Of a stretch of 64,000 bases of DNA, positions 25,036 through 34,555 are shown one piece after another. The translations under genes and the position numbers were made by a program. This DNA is from Bradyrhizobium canariense. GTDB taxonomy: Bacteria; Pseudomonadota; Alphaproteobacteria; Rhizobiales; Xanthobacteraceae. The stretch spans positions 1,364,001 through 1,428,000 of the forward strand of contig NZ_LT629750.1 of assembly GCF_900105125.1 (NCBI RefSeq). Reading direction: 5' to 3'. The notes under the pieces are model-generated. The model was not told where the DNA came from and did not search any database. It saw nothing but the letters and a program-made list of their open reading frames with translations. The first letter of the stretch is position 1; each line of letters starts with the position of its first letter.

Positions 25036-27372
25036 ATGACGACGCATTCCGATCCAACGAGGCTTGCTGCTTCATCAACGCTTGCTCTTGCATCGGCCGT
25101 CTCGATCGTCGCTTTCGCTTTTTTGGGAAATGGAGCCATCGCTCAACAGAGTTCCGGCGGTAGCGCATCAGGCAGCGAGTTGCCGCCGGTTGTGGTTCGC
25201 GTTCCGAATTCGCCGACGGCGACGGCCCCTTCCCAACCCTCACGACGTTCGGCCAGTTCGGGCGCGTCCAGACCTGGCCAGCGCGCTGCCCGAACAGCCG
25301 CAGCGCCAGCGAGACCATCAGCGCCTGGTCGACAAAATGTTCAGGCGGGACAAGACCCACGTGGCCCGATTAACGGTTACGTTGCCACCCGTTCCCTCAC
25401 CGGCACCAAGACCAATACGCCGTTGATGGAAATACCGCAGTCGATCTCGGTCATCGGACGCGAAGAAATTCGCGATCAGAATCCGGGCAATTTTGCCGAA
25501 GCCCTGCGCTATGCCCCCGGTGTCAGCGCCCAGACTTTTGGGGCCGACACCCGTAACGACTGGTTCAAGATTCGCGGGTTCGACGCTCAGGACGTCGGAT
25601 TATTTCTCGACGGCCTCCAGCTCTCCAGCTTCGCGTTTGCGACCTGGAAATTTCCGCCGTTCGGCATTGAACGTATCGACATTCTTCGCGGACCTTCGGC
25701 CGTGCTCTATGGCGGCAGCGGCCCCGGCGGCCTCGTCAATATCATCAGCAAAACCCCGCCCCTTACGCCGCTTAATTACGTCGAGACCGGGGTCAACTCC
25801 TTCGGTAACGCCTATCTGTCATTCGACTTCGGTGGACCGGTCGCGACCTCGACCGGTCCAAGCAACGAGTTGTTTTATCGTTTGCTTGGCACCGTCAAAG
25901 GCGGCGACACCCAGACTGCGTTCACGCCTGACAACAACTACTTCGTTGCGCCGTCAGTGACTTACAAACCCGACATCGACACCACGCTGACGATTCTCGC
26001 TTCGGCTTCGCGAAACGATACGCGGGTGCAGAATTTCCTTCCCTATGTGGGAACGGTGGTCAACGCTCCCTTTGGCCGCATCCCGACCGGCCTGTTTGCC
26101 AGCGATCCCAGCGTCGACAGCTTCAGGCGCGAACAGGAAATGATCGGCTATCAGTTCGAGAAGAATCTGACCGACGATCTGACGTTCCGGCAGAACGCGC
26201 GCTTCGCGCATGACGACGTCCAGTTTCAGACCCTGCTCGGCAATGGCTATGCCGGCAATCCGGCAAGCGCCTTGTTATCGCGCTTCAACGACTTCGCCCA
26301 TGACAGCGCCAATCAGGCCGATCTTGATAGCTCGCTGGAGTATCGCTTCGCGACAGGCTTGGTCCAGCACAAGGCGCTGGTTGGCGTCGACCTCAAGAGC
26401 TATGAGATCAGCGATTTGCAGGCGTTCGATTTCGCGACGCCGGCCCTCAACCTGCTCAATCCCGTCTATGGTGTTCCGCAGGGATTCCCGTCGACCGTTT
26501 TTGCCGACCAGACCATTACGCAGAAGCAGGCCGGGCTCTATGCGCAGGATCAGCTTAAGCTCGGCCGTCTCACGCTCGTTCTCAGTGGACGAAATGACTG
26601 GGTCAACACCTATGACAACAACCGGTTGTTACCCAGCGAAAGCCGCGACGACAGCAAGTTCAGCGGCCGGGCTGGCCTCATCTACAACACCGATCTCGGG
26701 ATAGCTCCGTACATCTCCTATGCGACGAGCTACAATCCGATCATCGGGACCAACGCAACCACCGGACAGCTGTTCTTGCCGGAAACCGGCGTGCAGACCG
26801 AGGCCGGCGTCAAGATCGAGCCAGCCGGTTTCGACGGGTATTTCGGCGCATCCGTGTTTGATCTCAAGCGGCAGAACGTACTCACGACCGATCCGAACAA
26901 TGCGTTGCAGTCGATTCAGACTGGAGAGGTTACCTCGCGTGGCATTGAGCTGGAGGCCGTCGCCAATGTCATGCCCGGGCTGAAAGTGACTGGCGCATTC
27001 ACCAACTTCAACATTTTCGTCAGCAAGGATCTCAATCCCGCTTTGATTGGAACCGTACCCACCAACACGCCCAGTGAGATCGCGTCGCTGTGGGGCGATT
27101 ATACGTTTCAGACCGGACAACTGGCCGGCTTCGGTTTCGGCGCCGGAGTCCGCTACAACGGGATATCCTATGCCGATACGGCCAACTCGCTCGTGGTTCC
27201 TGCCTATGTCCTGGGTGACCTGGCTGTCCATTACGAGGTCAACAACTGGCGTTTCGCGCTCAACGTCACCAACATTACCGACAAGATCTATGTCGGCAGT
27301 TGTCAGACAGCGACCGCCTGCTTCTACGGTGATCGCCGGCGCGCCGTCGCGAGTGTTTCCTATAAATGGTAG
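25036..27372 (+). CDS. TonB-dependent siderophore receptor
   Basis: The 778-residue outer-membrane receptor has a signal peptide ending near GAIAQQ. LPPVVVRVPN is TonB-box-like. A Pro/Ala-rich linker (about residues 60-110) follows, then the plug domain with IPQSISVIGREEIRDQNPG, APGVSAQTFG and IERIDILRGPSAVLYGGSGP. The 22-strand barrel ends VASVSYKW with a C-terminal aromatic. It is closest in style to FhuA/FoxA ferric-hydroxamate receptors. A GTG at 25021 is in frame; GGGGA before the ATG at 25036 favours the latter. The next two genes probably belong to the same iron-uptake operon. Confidence 0.92.
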   Translation: MTTHSDPTRLAASSTLALASAVSIVAFAFLGNGAIAQQSSGGSASGSELPPVVVRVPNSPTATAPSQPSRRSASSGASRPGQRAARTAAAPARPSAPGRQNVQAGQDPRGPINGYVATRSLTGTKTNTPLMEIPQSISVIGREEIRDQNPGNFAEALRYAPGVSAQTFGADTRNDWFKIRGFDAQDVGLFLDGLQLSSFAFATWKFPPFGIERIDILRGPSAVLYGGSGPGGLVNIISKTPPLTPLNYVETGVNSFGNAYLSFDFGGPVATSTGPSNELFYRLLGTVKGGDTQTAFTPDNNYFVAPSVTYKPDIDTTLTILASASRNDTRVQNFLPYVGTVVNAPFGRIPTGLFASDPSVDSFRREQEMIGYQFEKNLTDDLTFRQNARFAHDDVQFQTLLGNGYAGNPASALLSRFNDFAHDSANQADLDSSLEYRFATGLVQHKALVGVDLKSYEISDLQAFDFATPALNLLNPVYGVPQGFPSTVFADQTITQKQAGLYAQDQLKLGRLTLVLSGRNDWVNTYDNNRLLPSESRDDSKFSGRAGLIYNTDLGIAPYISYATSYNPIIGTNATTGQLFLPETGVQTEAGVKIEPAGFDGYFGASVFDLKRQNVLTTDPNNALQSIQTGEVTSRGIELEAVANVMPGLKVTGAFTNFNIFVSKDLNPALIGTVPTNTPSEIASLWGDYTFQTGQLAGFGFGAGVRYNGISYADTANSLVVPAYVLGDLAVHYEVNNWRFALNVTNITDKIYVGSCQTATACFYGDRRRAVASVSYKW

Positions 27373-27404
27373 GATAGAAGCAAGGCGCACGGAGCGAAAC
27401 ACGC

Positions 27405-28544
27405 GTGAAAGCGAGATCGGTTCGAGTCTGGGCAATCGTACACCGATGGACGAGCCTCGTTTCGACGGTCTTCCTGCTGCTGCTCTGCCTGACCGGCTTG
27501 CCGCTTATCTTCCACCACGAGATCGACGAGCTGTTGGGCTACGCGCCCAAACCGCAAACCATCGCCGCTGGAAAAGAAAAGGCCACGATCGATCGAATTG
27601 CGGGGGCAGCACTGGCCAGCGATCCCGGCAAGGTGCTGCAATATATCGCCTGGGATAAGGACGAACCGGGCATCGTCATCGCCTACACCAACCACACGGT
27701 GGACGGAAAACCTGACGACGCCGCCGTCCGGGCTTTCGACGCTTACTCGGCGGAGCCGCTCGGTCCCGTCGGCACGGGCCCGATGCTCGCGGTTTTGAAG
27801 CTCCACACCGACCTCTTCCTCGGCCAGCCCGGCAAGCTGTTTCTCGGAAGCATGGGCTTGTTGTTCCTGATCGCGATCGTCTCCGGCGTCGTGCTTTATT
27901 GGCCCTTCACCCGGCGGCTGGATTTTGGCGCTCTCAGGCAAGGCAAGTCGAAACGCATCCTGTGGCTGGACTGGCATAATCTGCTCGGTGTGATCACCGT
28001 CGCATGGGCCTTCGTCGTGGGCGGTACGGGCGTGATCAACACCTGGGCCGAACCAATGCTCGATCAGTGGCGCGTAGGCGAACTCGCAAGCATGGTCGCA
28101 GCTTACACCGGCAGACCACAGCCGTCGCACCTGGTGTCGCTCGACAGGATCGTCGCCAACGCCAAAAAGGTTGATTTCGGCTTGGACGTCGCTTTCATCG
28201 CATTTCCGGGAACGCCATTCACGAGTCCCCGTCACTTTGCGGCATTCATGCGCGGCGACAAGCCTCTGACATCAAGACTCCTCAGACCTGTTTTGCTTGA
28301 CGGTGACACCGCTGAGGTCGCCAGCACGCGCGACCTGCCCTTCTATCTAAAGGCGCTCTTCCTGTCGCAACCGCTTCATTTTGGTGATTATGGTGGAATG
28401 CCGCTCAAGATCGTTTGGGCCCTGCTCGACGGCTTCACCATCGTCGTCATCGGCAGCGGGCTTTACCTCTATCTGGTCAGGCGAAGCAAGACCGGACACC
28501 GCCGGGACTATTTGAGCACAAGCGCCTATGGCGTGAACACCTGA
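27405..28544 (+). CDS. PepSY-associated transmembrane protein (PiuB-like)
   Basis: The 379-residue inner-membrane protein has four main helices. The first span carries VHRWTSLVSTVFLLLLCLTG with a His typical of the family; then come KLHTDLFLGQPGK, SGVVLYWPFTRR and WLDWHNLLGVITVAWAFVVG. A final span lies near residue 345 (LLDGFTIVVIGSGLYLYLV). Conserved His residues suggest haem or metal contact. Such proteins accompany TonB siderophore receptors and may act as periplasm-facing ferric-siderophore reductases. The start is GTG at 27405 with GGAG nine bases upstream, 32 bases after the receptor stop. Confidence 0.87.
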   Translation: MKARSVRVWAIVHRWTSLVSTVFLLLLCLTGLPLIFHHEIDELLGYAPKPQTIAAGKEKATIDRIAGAALASDPGKVLQYIAWDKDEPGIVIAYTNHTVDGKPDDAAVRAFDAYSAEPLGPVGTGPMLAVLKLHTDLFLGQPGKLFLGSMGLLFLIAIVSGVVLYWPFTRRLDFGALRQGKSKRILWLDWHNLLGVITVAWAFVVGGTGVINTWAEPMLDQWRVGELASMVAAYTGRPQPSHLVSLDRIVANAKKVDFGLDVAFIAFPGTPFTSPRHFAAFMRGDKPLTSRLLRPVLLDGDTAEVASTRDLPFYLKALFLSQPLHFGDYGGMPLKIVWALLDGFTIVVIGSGLYLYLVRRSKTGHRRDYLSTSAYGVNT

Positions 28545-28742
28545 ATGCGGCCCGTCGGCGCAGCAAACTGGCGAACCGTATACGGCGCACCGATTCTGAC
28601 CGGCCTGATTTCATTGTCTGGCCTGGTCTCGGCGCTGTTGTTCAATGAAGTCGGCCGCTATTTTTCCTGGATCGCGGTCGGATCGCCAATCATCATTGTT
28701 TTATACATCGTCGCTGCAAAACTCTGCCGGCCCACGTCATGA
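28545..28742 (+). CDS. Small two-helix membrane protein in iron-uptake operon
   Basis: The 65-residue protein has two hydrophobic spans (ILTGLISLSGLVSALLF and IAVGSPIIIVLYIVAAKLC) flanked by few charges. Its ATG directly follows the PepSY gene's stop with no gap, so it is almost certainly co-translated. Similar small proteins follow PepSY membrane genes in related bacteria. No function is known to me. Confidence 0.75.
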   Translation: MRPVGAANWRTVYGAPILTGLISLSGLVSALLFNEVGRYFSWIAVGSPIIIVLYIVAAKLCRPTS

Positions 28743-28765
28743 CCCGTCGCGGCAGGCGTGCGAAT

Positions 28766-30145
28766 TCAAATCGCGTGCGGTATCGCGTCGAAGCGGTTGA
28801 CCACAATATCGCGCTTGGTCTCATCGACGCGCACGGTCATGTCGAACCGCCCGTCGTGCAGCTCCTTGTTGAGCACTTCCGAATTGCGATGCAGCCAGCT
28901 GATGCCGGCGCCGTCGGAGGCATCGATCGACAGGTCCAGCGTCATGCGCGTTGCCGCCAGCCGGTCTTCGATCGCGGCCAGCAGCGTGTCGATCCCCTCC
29001 CCGGTTACGGCTGAGACGAGAAAGCACGGGCGCTCCGGCGGACGGCGCGCGGCGATGTTTCGCAGATTCTCGCGCTCATCCGGATCGAACCGATCGATCT
29101 TGTTCCAGACTTCGAGGATGCGCTGTCCGGCATCCGGATCGATGCCAAGCTGGCGCAGCACCGCGTCGACGTCGCGCTCCTGTGCGTCGGCATCTTCATG
29201 CGAGATGTCGCGGACATGGAGAATGACATCGGCCTCGAGTACTTCTTCCAATGTCGCGCGAAATGCCGCCACCAGTTGCGTCGGCAGATTGGAGATGAAG
29301 CCCACGGTGTCGGACAGCATAGCCTTGCCGCCATGTGGCAGGCTGAGCGCGCGCAAGGTCGGATCGAGCGTTGCGAACAGCATGTCGGCGGCCTGCACGT
29401 CGGCACGCGTCAGGCGATTGAACAGCGTTGATTTTCCGGCATTGGTATAGCCGACCAGGGCCACGACGCGATAAGGCACCCGCTGGCGGCCGGCGCGATG
29501 CAGCCGTCGTGTCGCCTGGACCTTCTTGATCTCGTTCTCAAGCCGCGTGATGCGCTCGCCGATCAGGCGGCGGTCGGCCTCGATCTGGGTTTCGCCGGGG
29601 CCGCCCATGAAGCCGAAGCCACCGCGCTGGCGCTCCAGATGGGTCCATGATCGCACCAGGCGGCTGCGCTGATAGTTCAAATGCGCCAGTTCGACCTGAA
29701 GTGAGCCTTCGCGCGTCTTGGCGCGACGGCCGAAGATTTCCAGGATCAGGCCGGTGCGGTCGAGCACCTTGGTGCTCCAGGCCTTCTCGAGATTACGCTG
29801 CTGGATCGGCGACAAGGCGCAGTCCATCACCACCAGCTCGATGTCGTGTCCGCTGATGAGCCCGACGATCTCCTCGACCTTGCCTTTGCCGAGATAGGTC
29901 GCCGGCCGGATCTGGCTGACCGACGCGATCAAGGCATCTGCGATCACGAGGTCGATGGCCCGCGCCAAGCCAACGGCTTCTTCAAGCCGCGCCTCCGAAT
30001 CCCGCAAGACATGGGAATCCGATTGCGCCTCGGGATCGCCGCGGCGCAATCGTAGATAAGGGCCGATGACGATCACCCGCCCGGTCGCTTTGCCCCCTGC
30101 CGACCGCGGACGGTCGGCATCCCCGTCAAGATTTCGGGGTTCCAA
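28766..30145 (-). CDS. hflX: GTPase HflX
   Basis: The 459-residue GTPase has the N-terminal HflX domain (LISGHDIELVVMDCALSPIQ; RTGLILEIFGRRAKTREG) and the glycine-rich linker GGFGFMGGPGETQIEADRR. The G domain has P-loop VGYTNAGKST, DTVGF, and NKID. It binds the 50S subunit and rescues or splits stalled ribosomes under stress. The start appears to be TTG at 30145, 11 bases after the hfq stop, with GAGAG upstream. It forms the conserved hfq-hflX pair. Confidence 0.93.
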   Translation of the reverse strand: MEPRNLDGDADRPRSAGGKATGRVIVIGPYLRLRRGDPEAQSDSHVLRDSEARLEEAVGLARAIDLVIADALIASVSQIRPATYLGKGKVEEIVGLISGHDIELVVMDCALSPIQQRNLEKAWSTKVLDRTGLILEIFGRRAKTREGSLQVELAHLNYQRSRLVRSWTHLERQRGGFGFMGGPGETQIEADRRLIGERITRLENEIKKVQATRRLHRAGRQRVPYRVVALVGYTNAGKSTLFNRLTRADVQAADMLFATLDPTLRALSLPHGGKAMLSDTVGFISNLPTQLVAAFRATLEEVLEADVILHVRDISHEDADAQERDVDAVLRQLGIDPDAGQRILEVWNKIDRFDPDERENLRNIAARRPPERPCFLVSAVTGEGIDTLLAAIEDRLAATRMTLDLSIDASDGAGISWLHRNSEVLNKELHDGRFDMTVRVDETKRDIVVNRFDAIPHAI

Positions 30146-30156
30146 TCAAATCACTC

Positions 30157-30405
30157 TCAAGCCGGAGTATCCTCGCCACCCTCGAACAGTTGGATTGGAG
30201 CGCCCGGCATGATGGTCGAGATCGCGTGCTTGTAGACAAGCTGCGAGTGACCGTCGCGCCGCAGCAGCAGGCAGAAATTGTCGAACCAGGTGACAATTCC
30301 CTGCAGCTTCACCCCATTGACCAGAAAGATCGTCAGTGGCGTTTTTGTTTTACGAACGTGATTCAGGAAGGTGTCTTGTAGATTTTGTGCGCGGTCTGCC
30401 GCCAT
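30157..30405 (-). CDS. hfq: RNA chaperone Hfq
   Basis: The 82-residue Sm-like protein has the Sm1 segment [20 protein letters not shown] and Sm2 [10 protein letters not shown]. Gln9-type and Lys56/His57-type RNA-contact residues are preserved ([12 protein letters not shown]). The C-terminal tail is short (EGGEDTPA), as usual in alphaproteobacteria. It forms a hexamer that pairs sRNAs with mRNAs and, in rhizobia, affects nifA and ntr-linked control. Confidence 0.97.
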   Translation of the reverse strand: MAADRAQNLQDTFLNHVRKTKTPLTIFLVNGVKLQGIVTWFDNFCLLLRRDGHSQLVYKHAISTIMPGAPIQLFEGGEDTPA

Positions 30406-30663
30406 TGTTTTTGTCCCGCCGTCTTGTTGCTTCTTTTTATTGAACCGGACGCAGTTCTCTTTAAGGACTGTCCCCCGGTTGCCGGCTTCCCCTGAGATCC
30501 CCCTCCGGGGGGCGCGGCGGTACGATTAGAGGGCAGGCGCGCTTTTTAGGCAAGCGAGTTCGCACGCCAGCCTCTCCGTAGAAATGCGGAAATTCAGGGA
30601 AAACTCCCAAAACAGCTCAAGTTTCTCAAGTAAGTGCATGAAAAGCCTGGGCCGGGGCGGTTT

Positions 30664-32034
30664 TCAGCCGACGCCCAGCGCCTTGAGTTTGCGGTGTAGC
30701 GCCGAACGTTCCATGCCGACAAATTCTGCCGTACGAGAGATATTGCCGGAAAAGCGGCTGATCTGGGCGATCAGATAGTCACGCTCGAACACTTCCCGTG
30801 CCTCGCGCAGCGGTAGACCCATGATGTGTTCACCATTATTGCTGGTCGGCATTGCCGGCACCATGGAGCCGACATCCTGCGGCAACATGTCCGCCGTGAT
30901 GATGACTTCCGGACCACCACCGGCCAGGATCATGACGCGCTCGACATTGTTGCGGAGCTGCCGGACGTTTCCGGGCCAGACATGGGACTGCAGGACGGCC
31001 ATGGCGTCCTGGCCGATCTGCCGTTTCGGCAGGCCCGTCGCGGCCGAAATCTGATCCATGAAATAATCGATCAATTCCGGAATATCCTCGCGGCGTTCCG
31101 ACAGCGGAGGCACCCGGATCGGCACCACGGAGAGCCGGTGATAGAGATCTTCGCGGAATCGCCCTTCCGCGATCTCTTCTTCCAGATTGCGCGCGGTTGA
31201 GGAAATGATGCGGACGTCGACATTGACCTTGGCTGTGCCCCCCGAACGCTGGAATGTCTGATCGACCAGCACCCGCAGGATCTTGTTCTGGGTCTCGCGC
31301 GGCATGTCGCCGATTTCATCGATAAAGAGCGTCCCGCCATGGGCTTCCTCGAGCGCACCGGCCTTGCGTGAATGCTCGCCATTGGTCTGTTCGATGCCGA
31401 ACAGCTCGACCTCCATGCGCTCAGGCGTAATCGCGGCGGCGTTGATCACGACAAACGGCCCGTCGGCGCGGGCCGACGCGTTATGCAGCGTGCGCGCCGC
31501 CAGTTCCTTACCCGAGCCCGACGGGCCGACAATCAGGATGCGGCTATTGGCCTTGGCGGCGCGATCGATGGTCTGCCGCAACTGGTTCATGCAGGCCGAA
31601 CGCCCGGTCAGGATGCTGGACGCCGGAGCCAGTTGCTTGAGTTCCTTCACTTCGCGCTTCAGGCGCGAAGTCTCCAGCGCCCGCGTGGCCACCAGAATGA
31701 GCCGGTCGGACTTGAACGGCTTTTCAATGAAGTCGTAAGCGCCGCGCTTGATCGCAGCGACCGCGGTTTCGATATTGCCGTGCCCGGAAATCATCACAAC
31801 CGGAACCTCGGCATGGTCCCGCTTCACCTGCTCCAACAGCTGCAAGCCGTCGAGCTTGCTGCCCTGCAGCCAGATGTCGAGAAACACCAGATGCGGACGC
31901 CGATTGGCAATTTCCGCCAACGCCGAATCGCTGTCTCGCGCGGTCCGGGTTGTAAACCCCTCGTCCTCGAGAATGCCGGCGACCAGATCCCGAATATCTG
32001 CTTCGTCGTCGACAATCAGAATGTCATTTGCCAT
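30664..32034 (-). CDS. ntrX: Nitrogen-regulation response regulator NtrX
   Basis: The 456-residue protein has a receiver domain (DDEAD acidic pocket; phospho-Asp in LVFLDIWLQGSKLDG), an AAA+ domain with Walker A GPSGSGKE and Walker B GGTLFIDEIGD, and a Fis-type helix-turn-helix (ISRTAEFVGMERSALHRKLK). The sigma-54 loop GAFTGA is absent: ELFGIEQTNGEHSRKAG occupies its place, as in many alphaproteobacterial NtrX. It therefore probably does not activate sigma-54 directly. It pairs with NtrY, 17 bases upstream. Confidence 0.95.
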   Translation of the reverse strand: MANDILIVDDEADIRDLVAGILEDEGFTTRTARDSDSALAEIANRRPHLVFLDIWLQGSKLDGLQLLEQVKRDHAEVPVVMISGHGNIETAVAAIKRGAYDFIEKPFKSDRLILVATRALETSRLKREVKELKQLAPASSILTGRSACMNQLRQTIDRAAKANSRILIVGPSGSGKELAARTLHNASARADGPFVVINAAAITPERMEVELFGIEQTNGEHSRKAGALEEAHGGTLFIDEIGDMPRETQNKILRVLVDQTFQRSGGTAKVNVDVRIISSTARNLEEEIAEGRFREDLYHRLSVVPIRVPPLSERREDIPELIDYFMDQISAATGLPKRQIGQDAMAVLQSHVWPGNVRQLRNNVERVMILAGGGPEVIITADMLPQDVGSMVPAMPTSNNGEHIMGLPLREAREVFERDYLIAQISRFSGNISRTAEFVGMERSALHRKLKALGVG

Positions 32035-32051
32035 GGATCACGCCTGTCATC

Positions 32052-34391
32052 TCAATTGCCTGTCGCGGCTTCGATTTTTGTTTCGTTATTGGTCGCATCA
32101 ACCGGTTCAATGGTTCCGGATTCCGGCTCTTTTGTTTTGGAAGCCGGCTCTTTGGTGTCGGCGGTATGTTCTTTTGTCTTGGCGGCATGGCCTGAGATCG
32201 CGAACCGCAACCGCATCCAGGCTCCGCGCTGGCCAGGCCGGAAGTCTGCCGCGTCCTTGAGCTCGATTCGACCGCCATGGTCCTCCAGAACGCGGCCGAC
32301 AATGGCGAGACCAAGGCCGGTGCCTTTTTCACGCGTGGTGACGTAGGGTTCGAGCAAACGCGCTCGGGCAACCTTCGGCAGGCCAATACCGTTGTCGATG
32401 ACGTCGATCACCACGTCATCGTTCTCGCGTGCGGCGATGACATCAATACGACCCTTCCCCAGTTCCTCCGCCGGGACGGCTTCGATCGCCTCGGTCGCGT
32501 TCTTGATGATGTTGGTCAACGCCTGCGAAATCAACCTCCGGTCGAACTGCGCCCGGATCGGATCTTGCTTGATATCCGCTTCAATATCGATGTCGGGATG
32601 TCCGACCCGCATCAGGAACACCGCCTGCCGCACGGTGTCAGCAACGTCCTCGCCTTCCATGACCGGTTTCGGCATCCGCGCGAAGCGCGAAAATTCATCA
32701 ACCATCCGCCTGATATCATCGACCTGCCGCACAATGGTGTCGGTACATTGTTCGAATATGGATTTGTCTTCGACGATGACTTTGCCGAACTTGCGGCGGA
32801 TGCGTTCGGCCGAAAGCTGGATCGGCGTCAGCGGGTTTTTGATCTCATGGGCGATGCGGCGGGCGACATCGCCCCATGCCGAGGTCCGCTGTGCGGAGAC
32901 CAGTTCGGTAATATCGTCGAGCGTGATGATGTAGCTGTCGCGCGACTGGCTGGTCTGCTCGGCGCTGACGCGGACCGACAGGTTACGTTCCTGACCGTCG
33001 CGATTGATCGTAATCTGCCCCTGAACCAGCCGCTGGGTGCCCTCGCGCGCGGTTTTCATCATGTCGTCGAGTTCGGGCAGCACATCGGACAGTGGATGAT
33101 CCAGCGTCTCTGACTCGGCGTGGCCGATCAGTTTTTCGGCGGAGCGGTTGAGAATGCCGACGCTGCCGGAGGCATCGACGCCGATGATCCCGGCGCTGGC
33201 CGACGACAATACCGCTTCGATGAAACGGCGGCGGCTGTCGATCAGATCGCTTGCGTTGACCAGTTCATCGCGCTGGGTACGCAACTCCTGGGTCATCTTG
33301 TTGAAGGTCTCACCGAGTTGCGCGAGATCGCCCTCCGAGTGATGCACCGGCACCTGTACATGCAGATCGCCGGTCGAGACGACGTTGGCGGCGCTCATCA
33401 GCCGCCGGATCGGGACCACCAGCCCATTGGCGAAATTCAGCCCGATCAGGACGGAGGCCATCAGGATGGTCAGTGCGATCACAGCGAACATCAGCGCGAA
33501 ATTCACCTGAAGGCCGAGCCGGCGCGATTCAATCTGGGCATATTCGGCGGCGCTGGCCTCGGTCTGCCTGAGTTGCGCGACGACGTGGGGATCGAGCAGA
33601 CGCGCCACATAGAGGAAGGTATCGTCGAAGGCACGCAGCCGGATAACGGCTGCGACATAGTTTTCGGGGAACACCGAAATCTCAGGTTCGGTTTCCTTGA
33701 CATTGCTCAGGAATTCCGGCGGCGGCGGCGCGAATTGCAGTTGAATGCCGGTTTCCGCCTTCTCCAGAATATTGCGATTCTTGTCGATCAGCATCGCGCC
33801 CGGCAGATTGCGCGCCACAGCGCTCGCCGTCAGAAGCTCGCGAAATGTTCCGCGATCCTGGTCGTATAATGGCCGGGCACGGGCAATATCGTTGGCCATT
33901 CCTAGAATGTCGCCGCCAATGAGCTGCGCATGTTCGTTGGTATAGGCGCGGGCGATGCTCAGCGAGTTCTGAATCACCTCGTGCATGGGACCTGAAAACA
34001 GCCGGTCGAGGCCGCGATCGATGGTCACATTGGCGACGATCGCCACCAGCACGGCAGGCAGCACCGCAATGACCGAGAACAGGCTGACGATCTGGACATG
34101 CAGTCTTGCAGCCGCCCGTCCCCGCCGGCGGGCCTGCATGACCTGCCAGACCTCGCGGACGATGATGCCAACCAGCAGAAGGATGGTGGCCGCGTTGATG
34201 AGGATAAACGAATAGACCACCGCAGGTGTCGGCTCGATCGGCGTCAAGCCGGTGAGCACCAGGAAGGTCAGGCAGGCCGACAGCAGGGCCAGAACGACCG
34301 CGAACGCCGCCAGCAACCTCCAAAGGGACCACCCTCGAGGCTCGGCAAGCGACGGATCGAATGATGGGGCCGCTGAATCTGCGCTGGTCAT
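32052..34391 (-). CDS. ntrY: Membrane sensor histidine kinase NtrY
   Basis: The 779-residue kinase has two N-terminal helices, a third near residue 85, a periplasmic loop, a fourth helix near 300, then HAMP, PAS and HisKA (phospho-acceptor in [15 protein letters not shown]) and HATPase (NIIKNATEAIE; DNGIGLP; GTGLGLAIV) domains. The C-terminal 40 residues are unusual: Lys/Thr/Glu-rich and repetitive (AKTKEHTADTKEPASKTKEP). The ATG at 34391 is preferred to a TTG at 34445. It senses redox/nitrogen state and phosphorylates NtrX. Confidence 0.94.
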   Translation of the reverse strand: MTSADSAAPSFDPSLAEPRGWSLWRLLAAFAVVLALLSACLTFLVLTGLTPIEPTPAVVYSFILINAATILLLVGIIVREVWQVMQARRRGRAAARLHVQIVSLFSVIAVLPAVLVAIVANVTIDRGLDRLFSGPMHEVIQNSLSIARAYTNEHAQLIGGDILGMANDIARARPLYDQDRGTFRELLTASAVARNLPGAMLIDKNRNILEKAETGIQLQFAPPPPEFLSNVKETEPEISVFPENYVAAVIRLRAFDDTFLYVARLLDPHVVAQLRQTEASAAEYAQIESRRLGLQVNFALMFAVIALTILMASVLIGLNFANGLVVPIRRLMSAANVVSTGDLHVQVPVHHSEGDLAQLGETFNKMTQELRTQRDELVNASDLIDSRRRFIEAVLSSASAGIIGVDASGSVGILNRSAEKLIGHAESETLDHPLSDVLPELDDMMKTAREGTQRLVQGQITINRDGQERNLSVRVSAEQTSQSRDSYIITLDDITELVSAQRTSAWGDVARRIAHEIKNPLTPIQLSAERIRRKFGKVIVEDKSIFEQCTDTIVRQVDDIRRMVDEFSRFARMPKPVMEGEDVADTVRQAVFLMRVGHPDIDIEADIKQDPIRAQFDRRLISQALTNIIKNATEAIEAVPAEELGKGRIDVIAARENDDVVIDVIDNGIGLPKVARARLLEPYVTTREKGTGLGLAIVGRVLEDHGGRIELKDAADFRPGQRGAWMRLRFAISGHAAKTKEHTADTKEPASKTKEPESGTIEPVDATNNETKIEAATGN

Positions 34392-34555
34392 TCCGGCTAA
34401 GGTGAGCTGATGGCCTTCCGCTCGCCGGCTTAATGCCGGCGGCAAACTGATGCATCCATATCACAATGTTGCCGAATTGCGACAATTCCGCGGCGTCTAC
34501 CGCGGCCTAAATGCGCATGACCTTCAAATCTCGCCGGGCACGACGCGACCAGCCC

